Below, piece after piece: positions 17,068-25,357 of a stretch of 64,000 bases of DNA. The DNA lies in the NCBI RefSeq assembly GCF_018362775.1, contig NZ_JAGYXY010000002.1, positions 124,001-188,000 on the forward strand, given 5' to 3'. The notes beneath the pieces were generated by a model. The model was not told the origin of the DNA. It ran no database searches and saw only the letters and a program-made list of their open reading frames with translations. The DNA is from Alistipes montrealensis (GTDB lineage Bacteria > Bacteroidota > Bacteroidia > Bacteroidales > Rikenellaceae). The number at the start of each line of letters is the position of its first letter. Position 1 is the first letter of the stretch. Both the position numbers and the translations under genes were made by a program.

Positions 17068-18954
17068 ATGGAGATAAAACGTATGCTGTTGCTGCTGCTG
17101 GGACTGGCCGTAGCGACCTCCGCAGCCGCGGGACCGCAGAAGGTGAAAACCGCCGTAGAAAAAGTAACCCTGTTCATCGACGGTGCGCAGGTGACGCGCA
17201 CCCGGCAGATCGACCTCCCGGCCGGAAACTCGACGGTCGTATTCACCGGCCTGTCGCCCTACCTGGACGACAAAAGCATGCAGGTAAGCGCCAAAGGGAA
17301 ATTCACGGTGACGGCAGTCAACCGTCTTTTCAACCATACGGACAGCCTCGAACGTTCGACACGCCAGCAGGCGCTGGAACGCGAAATCGCAGAAACGGAG
17401 CGGCAGCAGAAACAACTGAAGGCCTCGCGCGAGGTGATCGAAGCCGAGTATGCCATGCTGAAAGTCAACTGCTCGGTCGGCAACCGGAATGTCGCCACCC
17501 CGCTGGCCGGCATCAAGGAACTCAACGAGTACTACACGGCGCGCCTGCAGGCCCTCAAAAGCAAAGAGTCGGGCATCAACGAAGAAGCGGCGAAACTGGA
17601 CGCCCGCGAACGCCGGCTGAGGGCGGAATTGGCGGAACTGGGCGGCAGGCAGTCGGTTCCGATGAGCGAAGTGGAGGTCCGGATCGAAGCCCCCGCGGCC
17701 TGCAAGGCATCGTTCACACTGACCTACTACGTTCGTAACGCAGGCTGGTTTCCCTCCTACGACATTCGCTCGGGCGGGTTGTCGGAGCCGGTCGAAATCT
17801 CCTACAAAGCCAATATTTTCCAAAATACCAAAGAGGAGTGGAAGAACGTCGAACTGACGCTCTCCTCGTCGAATCCCACGACCGGGAGCATCGCCCCGCA
17901 GTTGCGGACCTACTGGCTCGACTACGGCCTCGCAGCACCGCGTTACAATGTCAACCTGACAAACAACACCGTTTCAGGCATCGTATTCGACAGCCGACGC
18001 GAACCGCTCGCGGGCGCCAGCGTACTCATTCCGGGAACGACGATCGGCGCCATCACGGACACGCAGGGCCGTTATTCGATCACCGTTCCCAACGGTGCGA
18101 CCAGCCTGCAATTCAACTACCTCGGCTACAAGCCCCGGACGCAGGCGATCTCGGGCAGCACGATGAACGTAACGATGCAGGAGGACATGACGGCAATGGA
18201 CGAAGTAGTCGTTATGGGATACGGCGTATCGAATGAACTGGCGGGAGCTGCGCCGGGTATACGGGTTCGCGGCACTTCGGCGCCCAAAAAGCAAATGGCG
18301 GTCACCGAAGAGAGCACCGTGATGGATGTCGAACAGACGCAGAACCAACTGGGCTACGAATTCGAAATCAAGCAGCCCTACACCGTTGCCTCCGACGGCA
18401 AGAGCGTCACGGCGGAGATCGGACGGTTCGACCTGCCGGCCGCCTACACCTACCAGAGCACGCCGAAGATCGACAAGGACGCCTTCCTCGTGGCGGAAGC
18501 GACCGACTGGGAGAAACTCAACCTGTTGCAGGGCGAGGCCAACGTCTATTTCGAAAACACGTTCGTCGGCAAGAGCATCCTCGACCCCAACCAGACGAGC
18601 GACACCCTCCGCTTCTCGATGGGCCGCGACCGGAATATCCGCATCGAACGCACCAAGGAGAACGACTACTCGTCGCGCCGGGCCATCGGATCGAACCAGA
18701 CCCAGACCACGGGGTGGAAATTCATAGTACGCAATACGCGCACGGAACCCGTCGTGCTGACGCTTGCCGACCAACTGCCCGTGTCGCGCAACAGCGCCAT
18801 AAACGTCACCGCCGAAGAACTGAGCGGAGGACAGTTGGACAAGGAGAGCGGCATCGTCACCTGGAAAATGGAACTCAAGCCCGGCGAGCAGCGCGAACTG
18901 CGCCTGCGCTATGCGGTGAAGTATCCCAAAGGGCGGATGCTGGTGATCGAGTAA
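17068..18954 (+). CDS. MuiA-like DUF4139 protein with an inserted SusC-type regulatory domain
   Basis: The 628-residue secreted protein has a signal peptide (MEIKRMLLLLLGLAVATSAAA), a DUF4140 N-terminal domain (VEKVTLFIDGAQVTRTRQIDLPAG), a coiled coil at about 100-190 (IAETERQQKQLKASRE), and DUF4139 halves on either side of an insert. The insert (about 300-385) is a carboxypeptidase-regulatory-like domain: VSGIVFDSRREPLAGASVLI, then YLGYKPR. It ends in MDEVVVMGYG (Asp at 378), the same junction that precedes the plug in SusC receptors. The MuiA family name comes from a mucoidy-inhibitor phenotype; the biochemical role is unknown. It has its own promoter and ends at a strong bidirectional terminator. 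Confidence 0.85.
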   Translation: MEIKRMLLLLLGLAVATSAAAGPQKVKTAVEKVTLFIDGAQVTRTRQIDLPAGNSTVVFTGLSPYLDDKSMQVSAKGKFTVTAVNRLFNHTDSLERSTRQQALEREIAETERQQKQLKASREVIEAEYAMLKVNCSVGNRNVATPLAGIKELNEYYTARLQALKSKESGINEEAAKLDARERRLRAELAELGGRQSVPMSEVEVRIEAPAACKASFTLTYYVRNAGWFPSYDIRSGGLSEPVEISYKANIFQNTKEEWKNVELTLSSSNPTTGSIAPQLRTYWLDYGLAAPRYNVNLTNNTVSGIVFDSRREPLAGASVLIPGTTIGAITDTQGRYSITVPNGATSLQFNYLGYKPRTQAISGSTMNVTMQEDMTAMDEVVVMGYGVSNELAGAAPGIRVRGTSAPKKQMAVTEESTVMDVEQTQNQLGYEFEIKQPYTVASDGKSVTAEIGRFDLPAAYTYQSTPKIDKDAFLVAEATDWEKLNLLQGEANVYFENTFVGKSILDPNQTSDTLRFSMGRDRNIRIERTKENDYSSRRAIGSNQTQTTGWKFIVRNTRTEPVVLTLADQLPVSRNSAINVTAEELSGGQLDKESGIVTWKMELKPGEQRELRLRYAVKYPKGRMLVIE

Positions 18955-18970
18955 CCCGGAAAACGCACGA

Positions 18971-19010
18971 AAACAAAAAGGACGGATTCAAATCCGTCCT
19001 TTTTGTTTTG
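18971..19010. terminator. Bidirectional intrinsic terminator
   Basis: AAAACAAAAAGGACGGATT (18971-18989) is followed after two bases by its perfect complement through 19010, giving a GC stem flanked by A- and T-runs on both strands. It lies between the convergent MuiA-like gene and the PUL regulator and can serve both. Confidence 0.85.
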
Positions 19011-19053
19011 AGTCCGGCGATATGCGGTTTGCAAATACATACCGCCCGCCGGG

Positions 19054-22000
19054 CTACTGCTCGGTATCGGTCACGAACTTCTTCGGGAGTACGCCGAACT
19101 GCTTCTGGAAACATTTGGCGAAGTAGGACGTGGAACTGAAACCGACCATATAGCAGACCTCGTTGATGTGGTAACGCTTGTCCTTGAGCAGTCGGGCCGC
19201 GGTTTTCAGGCGTTCGAGCCGCAGGTAGTCGTTCGGGGTCATGTCCAGCACGCCTTTGATCTTGCGGTAGAAGCTCGCCCGGCTCATGTGCACCATCTCG
19301 GCGATGTCGTTGATCTTAAACTCGGGATTGTTGAGGTTGGCGTGGATGATCTCCTGCAATTTGAGGATGAAATCCGTATCCGCCGAGGAGGTCGCCATGG
19401 TGTTGGCCAGCACCAGCGGATTTTTCGAGAAAGCCTCGCTCAGTTTCTGCCGGCTCTTGATCAGGTTGGCGATTACCGACAACAGGTAATCCGACGAAAA
19501 CGGCTTCTCGACATAGGCGTCGGCCCCGGCGTCCATGCCCGAAATCTTCGAATGGAGGTTCGTCTTCGCAGAGAGCAGGATGAGCGGGATGTGGCTGTAA
19601 CGCAGGTCGTTTTTCACCCGCCGGCAAAGCTCGATGCCGTCCATCTTGGGCATCATGATGTCGGAGATGATCAGGTTTATGTAGTTCTTTTCCAGCAGTT
19701 CCAGCGCCTCGACGCCGTTTTCGGCCGTGAGCACCGAGTAACCGTCGGACACCTGCCGTTTGATGAAAGCGCACATCTCGGGATTGTCCTCGACGATCAG
19801 GATGCTGTAAGCCTCCCAGCCGAGGTCACCCCGCTCGTCGGGAACGTTCTCGGGGTTCTCCTCCGAAGCGACATCCGCAGCGTCCGCAGCATCCTGCCGG
19901 CAAAGCGGGATGGTCAGGATAAATTCGTTGATATCCGTGTCGGCGCCCATGACCAGCGTACCATGGTGCAGTTCGGCCAGCGAGCGGGCCAATGCCAGGC
20001 CAATCCCCGTTCCGGTCGATTCGCTCTTCCGGGTATGTCGGAAGAACGGGGCGAAGATAGCCTCGCGCATCTCCGGAGGTACGACCTCGCCGTCGTTGGT
20101 CACCGTGATCCGGAACGTAGTGTCCTGCACCGTCAGGCAGACGCTGATCCGCGTTTCAGAATATTTCAGGGCGTTGTTCAACAAGTTGCTCAGGATTTTG
20201 GTGAAGGCTTCCTTGTCGATCTGCGCGCAGGCCTCTCCGCTGCCCAATTCCAGTTCGAAGGCCTTGTGCTGCTGCTTGGCCGAGGAGCTGAACCGGTAGA
20301 ACGTCTCCTCGACGATATCCGACACGTTATGCCGCGCAAGGTTGAGCGACAAATGTTCCTTCTCGATCTTCTGGAAGTCGAGCAGTTGGTTGGTAAGGTC
20401 CAGCAGCCGGTTGGTATTGCGGTCCATGACGATCAGGTCCTCGGCCATGCCCCGGTCGACCGTCGGCCGGGCCAGGATGTTCTCCAGCGGCCCTTTGATC
20501 AGCGTCAGCGGAGTGCGTATCTCGTGTGCGATATTGGTGAAAAAACTGATCTTGGCATTGTAAAGCTCCCGCTCCTTCTCCCGCTCGAAGGTCTGGATAT
20601 GCTGTTGCTGCCGGCGGATGTTACGGCGCGAATAGTAGACGTAAACCAGTGCCAGGCCGCCCAGCACGATCAGTCCGTAGACGACGTAAGCCGCCAGGGA
20701 GAGGTAAAACGGCGGGGAGACTTCGATGAAGAGCCGTTTTTCGGGCCCCGGACCGGGATTGCCGGTTCCGTCGGCCAACCGGACCCGGAAACTGTATTTG
20801 CCGTAGGGGATTTTCGAATAGGTGATCGTGGCGCTCCCGGGCGAATACTGCCGCCAACGGTCGTCGAAACCTTCGAGTTTATAGAGCAGGCGGTCCGTCT
20901 GCGGCTCGCGGTAGCTCAGGGCGGCGATTTGCAGCGACAAGGAGTTCTGGTCGTGCTTCAGGCGGATCGAATCCGAATAGATGATGCTTTTGCGCAGCGG
21001 GGAGTTCCGGCCCCCGACGACGACCTCCTCGTCGAGCAGCGAAAACCCCGTGATGTAGATCGGCGGCACGTAGTCGGTCCTGTTGCTGACGAGCGTTTCG
21101 GGATCGAAGGAGATCAGGCCTTCGATACAGCCGAAATAGATGATCCCCTCCTCGGATTTGTAACCCGACTTGTAGTTGAACTGGTTGCTCAGCAGGCGGT
21201 CGGTAACGGTATAGACCCGCCTGACGCTCCCGGCCCGGGGATCGAACAGCGCCAGCCCCCGGTCGGTCGTGATCCAGAAATAGCCCTGGTTGTCCTCGAT
21301 GATCTGGAAAACGACATCGCTGGGCATTCCGTCGGAAGAACTGTAACGGACGAAGGTTTTTCCGGCCGGATTGAACCGGCAGAATCCCGAGCCTTCGGTG
21401 GTGAGCCATATCTGTTTGTTGCTGTCCTCGAAAATACTCGTGATATTGTCGTAAGGAAGCGAATTTTCATTGCCTGCATCGTGCAGGAACTGCGACCAGA
21501 CATCGTTGCGCACATCGTAGAGGTAGACGCCGTTCGACAAAGTTCCCACCCAGAGATTTCCGTTCGAATCCTCCCGGATGTCGTTGACCATCTTGCCGCC
21601 GTTGATCTGGGGAACATGAAGGAAACGGTCCGTCTCCCGGTTGTAATACTGCAATCCGTGCATGGTTCCCACGTAGATGCGCCCGCTGTTGGTCTTGCAG
21701 AGCGCAAAAACGTAGTTACTGAAAAGACGGCCCGGTTTGTTGTCGTTATCGTATTTGCGGATACGGCGGGTCTTGGTGTCGATCACCCGGATACCGTTCG
21801 AAAACGTACTCACCCACAGATCGTCCCCGTCCATCAGCAGCCCGTGGACATTGGAGAAATCGCGGCTCGGAGCAAAGAAGTCGAATGACCGGGTCGCGGG
21901 GTCGAACGTGTAAAGCCCGGCGTCCTCCGTACCGACCCAGAGCCTTCCGTCGTTGCCCGGGCAAATCTCCCGCACGCGCCGCCCCCGAAGGCTGTGTACG

Positions 22001-23046
22001 GCATCGGTGTGGTAGTACTTGTCGAAATCGGAATTCCGCTGGGGCAGGTAGTTGATGCCCCCGAAGAACGAACCGATCCACAATCCGCCTTCCCGGTCTT
22101 TGTAAAGCGAGTAAACAGCATTGTCCGAAAGCGAATAGGGATCGTAAAGGGAACTCTGAAGATGCTGGTAACGCCGGGTGCGGACGTTGTAAACGACGAT
22201 TCCCGACTCGGTCCCGATCCACAACTCGTCGGCCGAATACTGGAGGATATGCCGCACGAACAGCGGCGCATCGGGGTTGTCCGACAGCCGCAGGCGGGTA
22301 ACCGTTTTCGTAACGAGATCCACCTCCGCCACACCGTGCTCCTCCAGTCCGAGATACATCCGGTTGTAGTCGCTCAGGCAGATGTAGGAGATGATGTCCT
22401 TGGGGTAAATCTCCTGTCCGTCGGCGTCGAGGAACGGCTTTACATGCTCGAACCCATCCTCGGTCCAGTAGAGGCCCCCGCCGTAGCCGGAGAACCAGAT
22501 GACCCCGTTTTTGTCGGTCGTGAGGCTGCGCAGGGTCGTCCGCGGTTTGTAACGGCATTCGATCAGGCGGGTGTGGGGATCGTAGCAGAAGACATCGTTA
22601 TTCCCCACGACGATCCAGACGCGGCCCTCCCGGTCGCAGTCCAGAATCGGAATAGGCTTGGTGATCGGCTTCCCGTCGTCGTCGTAAAGCGGCACGGCGG
22701 CAAAACTTTCCAGTTCGGGATCATAGATGTAAAGCCCCGAGTCTGTGCCGACCCATATTTTGTGATCGTGGTCCTGGACGAGCGATTTAATGAGGCTGTT
22801 CCCCAGTCCGGTTTTGAGACGGGGATCGTGCATGAAGGTCTTGAACGACTTCCCGTCGTAGCGGCACAATCCGTCTTTCGTGCCGAACCACATGAAGCCC
22901 TTATCGTCCTGGATGATCGAGGCGACCGTATTTTGCGACAATCCGTCGTTGATGTCCAGCCGATCGAAATGGATCGACTGCGCCCGGCCCGGAAAAAGGC
23001 CGCAGGCACAGAAAAATGCAAGGACAAACGGATAAAATTTTCCCAT
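19054..23046 (-). CDS. Hybrid two-component system regulator of the PUL (HTCS)
   Basis: The 1330-residue one-protein signalling system begins with a signal peptide (MGKFYPFVLAFFCACGLFPGRA). A periplasmic sensor of regulator-propeller repeats follows (many copies of the pattern D-x-x-G-x-x-W-x-G-T/S), then a Y_Y_Y domain ending near 785 (YSFRVRLADGTGNPGP). One membrane span (about 795-815), a HisKA with H841 in NIAHEIRTPLT, an HATPase (TGTGIGLALARSLAELH), a receiver with Asp1129 in ISDIMMPKMDG, and an AraC-type DNA-binding domain (KINDIAEMVHMSRASFYRKIKG) complete it. HTCS proteins bind a glycan fragment in the periplasm and activate the adjacent PUL. I start at MGKF because a promoter element overlaps the longer frame. 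Confidence 0.95.
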   Translation of the reverse strand: MGKFYPFVLAFFCACGLFPGRAQSIHFDRLDINDGLSQNTVASIIQDDKGFMWFGTKDGLCRYDGKSFKTFMHDPRLKTGLGNSLIKSLVQDHDHKIWVGTDSGLYIYDPELESFAAVPLYDDDGKPITKPIPILDCDREGRVWIVVGNNDVFCYDPHTRLIECRYKPRTTLRSLTTDKNGVIWFSGYGGGLYWTEDGFEHVKPFLDADGQEIYPKDIISYICLSDYNRMYLGLEEHGVAEVDLVTKTVTRLRLSDNPDAPLFVRHILQYSADELWIGTESGIVVYNVRTRRYQHLQSSLYDPYSLSDNAVYSLYKDREGGLWIGSFFGGINYLPQRNSDFDKYYHTDAVHSLRGRRVREICPGNDGRLWVGTEDAGLYTFDPATRSFDFFAPSRDFSNVHGLLMDGDDLWVSTFSNGIRVIDTKTRRIRKYDNDNKPGRLFSNYVFALCKTNSGRIYVGTMHGLQYYNRETDRFLHVPQINGGKMVNDIREDSNGNLWVGTLSNGVYLYDVRNDVWSQFLHDAGNENSLPYDNITSIFEDSNKQIWLTTEGSGFCRFNPAGKTFVRYSSSDGMPSDVVFQIIEDNQGYFWITTDRGLALFDPRAGSVRRVYTVTDRLLSNQFNYKSGYKSEEGIIYFGCIEGLISFDPETLVSNRTDYVPPIYITGFSLLDEEVVVGGRNSPLRKSIIYSDSIRLKHDQNSLSLQIAALSYREPQTDRLLYKLEGFDDRWRQYSPGSATITYSKIPYGKYSFRVRLADGTGNPGPGPEKRLFIEVSPPFYLSLAAYVVYGLIVLGGLALVYVYYSRRNIRRQQQHIQTFEREKERELYNAKISFFTNIAHEIRTPLTLIKGPLENILARPTVDRGMAEDLIVMDRNTNRLLDLTNQLLDFQKIEKEHLSLNLARHNVSDIVEETFYRFSSSAKQQHKAFELELGSGEACAQIDKEAFTKILSNLLNNALKYSETRISVCLTVQDTTFRITVTNDGEVVPPEMREAIFAPFFRHTRKSESTGTGIGLALARSLAELHHGTLVMGADTDINEFILTIPLCRQDAADAADVASEENPENVPDERGDLGWEAYSILIVEDNPEMCAFIKRQVSDGYSVLTAENGVEALELLEKNYINLIISDIMMPKMDGIELCRRVKNDLRYSHIPLILLSAKTNLHSKISGMDAGADAYVEKPFSSDYLLSVIANLIKSRQKLSEAFSKNPLVLANTMATSSADTDFILKLQEIIHANLNNPEFKINDIAEMVHMSRASFYRKIKGVLDMTPNDYLRLERLKTAARLLKDKRYHINEVCYMVGFSSTSYFAKCFQKQFGVLPKKFVTDTEQ

Positions 23047-23067
23047 ACGAAGTTCAGGTTGGTGAAA

Positions 23068-23075
23068 CAAATATA
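23068..23075 (-). promoter_or_regulatory. -7 promoter element for the HTCS gene
   Basis: The minus strand reads TATATTTG, a TAnnTTTG match 21 bases upstream of the chosen ATG. No -33 match at the expected spacing is obvious. Confidence 0.5.
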
Positions 23076-23195
23076 GGTAAATAAAATCACAAATGGAGCG
23101 CCCCGGACAGGACGTCCCGAGACTGATTAAATAGATAACACATTAACAATAAGCAATATACACAAATTAAGAATTCCTTTTTAACCGGATACAAG

Positions 23196-23267
23196 ACAAA
23201 ATTGAGATAATTTTTGTGTTAATAGCGACTATATTTTCTCACTCCGGTTTTCCCTTTCATACCTTTG
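23196..23267 (+). promoter_or_regulatory. AT-rich PUL control region with inverted repeat and -7 element
   Basis: The 286-base divergent region between the HTCS gene and the first PUL enzyme is much more AT-rich than the genes. ACAAAATT (23196-23203) faces AATTTTTGT (23209-23217) as an imperfect inverted repeat, and TACCTTTG at 23260-23267 matches the -7 consensus. An HTCS DNA-binding site would be expected here, but I cannot define it from one copy. Confidence 0.45.
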
Positions 23268-23332
23268 TTCCAACTAAACTCACCTAACTTAAAACGGCAC
23301 GCCGAAAATGGCTGCCGGTTCGAACGGAACCT

Positions 23333-25344
23333 ATGAAAAAGTACTTCTTTATTCTGTCTGTATTTTGCGCAATCGCCGGTGAAACCTTCGCCATGGAGGG
23401 GCGCCTGTCACAGCGAATCACGCTGAAGACCCCGGGTAATCCGGCCATAACCCACGAGCTGCGCGAATCCGCAGCCGAGGGGGGGGGAATTTAGAGGCTG
23501 ACCAAGAACTGCCGCTGACCATCCGGCGGCAAAAAACAGAAACAGACAACGAAATCAGGATCGTCCTCACCCTGACGGCGAACGATCTTCTATATTATAA
23601 TGTAGAGCAGTTATTCCGCACCGGCCTCATTCACGAAAACTGCCTCTTCTACATGCCCGGGTTCTGGTATCACAAGAACCTGCGGTCGCCCAAATCGGCT
23701 CCTTCGTTCCACACCAGCGACAGTTGGCAGGTCCGCGAAGACCGCCTCAGCACACCCCTCACGGGTATCTACGACGAGGAATCCGGAACTTACTACACGG
23801 TGCTCCGCACGGATAAGCCCGACCGCGAAGCCCTCGCCTGTCACAATTACGGGGAGGTCATCCTCTCGGGCGAAACGTCGCTGGGATTCACCGGATTCCG
23901 CAACGCGGACACGCACGCCGCGCTGGTTTTCGGATTCCCGTACAGCGAAGCTCCGAAATCCTACATCCGCAAGCTGACGCTCGCCCCGGCGGTCCAGGCA
24001 TTCGAAAAACTCGAAAAAGGCGAAACTCGCCGCCTGACGTGGACGATCCGCAAAGGCAGCAGCCCCTCCTATTCGTCGTTCGTCGCCCAAGTCTGGAACG
24101 ACTCCTTCGACACGCTCGGCCCCCGTCCCGTCGAATCGCGCTACACCCCCGCCGAGGCCAAAAGCATACTGGTCGAATATTTCGTCCAGAGCTACGTCGG
24201 GGACTATCCGCTCAAATACACCTCCGGCGTGGAACTTCGCACGGCCGACTGCGAAAGCACGGGTATCGCCGAGATCGGGTTCGTGGGCCGCGTCCTGCTG
24301 AACGCCTTCAATGCGCTGGAGTACGGCGAAGCCAACGGGCGGAAGGAGCTCGCGGCAAACGCCAGGTCGATTTTCGACAGCTACCTGCAATACGGATTCA
24401 CGCCCGGCGGACTTTTCCGCGAGGTAGTCGACTTCAAACGTAACCGGGAAGCGGACGTTTACAGCATCCGCCGCCAGTCCGAAGGCATCTATGCGATACT
24501 GAACTACCTCGACTACGAGAAACGCCGGGGCCGCAGCCATCCCGAATGGGAAGCCCGCATCCGGACCCTATTGGAAAAGTTCCTGACGCTCCAGAACCCC
24601 GACGGCAGTTTCCCCCGCAAATTCCGGGACGACCTGAGCGTGGTGGACGCTTCGGGCGGCAGTACGCCTTCGGCCACCCTGCCGCTGACGATGGCATCCG
24701 TCTATTTCAAAGCCCCGGCCTACCGGAAAAGCGCCCGGCACACGGCCGATTACCTGGAAAAAAACCTGATCTCCAAAGCCGACTATTTCTCCTCGACGCT
24801 CGACGCCAACTGCGAAGACAAGGAAGCGTCGCTCTACGCCTCGACGGCGATGTATTACCTGACATTCGTCGCCAAGGGCGAGGAGCGGCAGCGCTACATC
24901 GACCTGTGCCGCGAGGCGGCCTACTTCGCCCTCTCGTGGTACTACCTGTGGGACGTGCCCTTCGCACAGGGTCAGATGCTCGGCGACGTGGGATTCCGCT
25001 CGCGCGGCTGGGGCAACGTGTCGGTCGAGAACAACCACATCGACGTTTTCATCTTCGAGTTCGCGACAGTGCTCGACTTCCTGGCCAAAGAGTGCGGCGA
25101 ACCCCGCTTCGCCCGCATGAGTGCCGTGATCCGAAGTTCGATGCTCCAACTGATGCCCGTCAAAGGGTCGATGTTCGAAATCGGCCGCGCGGGCTACTAC
25201 CCCGAAGTCGTGCAGCATACCGCCTGGGATTACGGCAAGAACGGCAAGGGCTTCTACAACGACATCTTCGCACCGGGCTGGACCGTAGCGTCGCTCTGGC
25301 AAATGCTGAGCCCCGACCGCGTGACGACATTTTTCGCCAACTAA
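23333..25344 (+). pseudogene. Frameshifted secreted alpha/alpha-barrel glycosidase-like protein (poly-G break, possibly phase-variable)
   Basis: The gene opens with a signal peptide (MKKYFFILSVFCAIAGETFA) and runs 53 codons to a TAG just past a run of nine G. Adding one G, or removing two, joins it to the long downstream frame and gives a continuous protein of about 670 residues. The first 250 residues then look like a beta-sandwich. The rest is helical and fits an (alpha/alpha) toroid of a glycosidase (LYASTAMYYLTFVAKG, then RGWGNVSVENNHIDVF, then HTAWDYGKNGKGFYND). I cannot assign a GH family with confidence; a GH154-like beta-glucuronidase is one guess. It is the first gene downstream of the PUL promoter. 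As written, only a 53-residue peptide or an internal start at about 23653 could be translated. Confidence 0.75.
23479..23487 (+). repeat. Homopolymer run of nine G causing the reading-frame break
   Basis: Nine consecutive G follow GCCGA in codons 49-52 of the first PUL enzyme. Ten G would restore the frame. Runs of this length are prone to slippage in replication and also to sequencing error. Confidence 0.9.
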
Positions 25345-25357
25345 AAACGACTGAAAA

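Noticed and set aside
19168..21888. 906-residue plus-strand open frame opposite the HTCS gene
   Set aside because: It mirrors the codons of the regulator on the other strand, is rich in Arg and Val runs and shows no domain.
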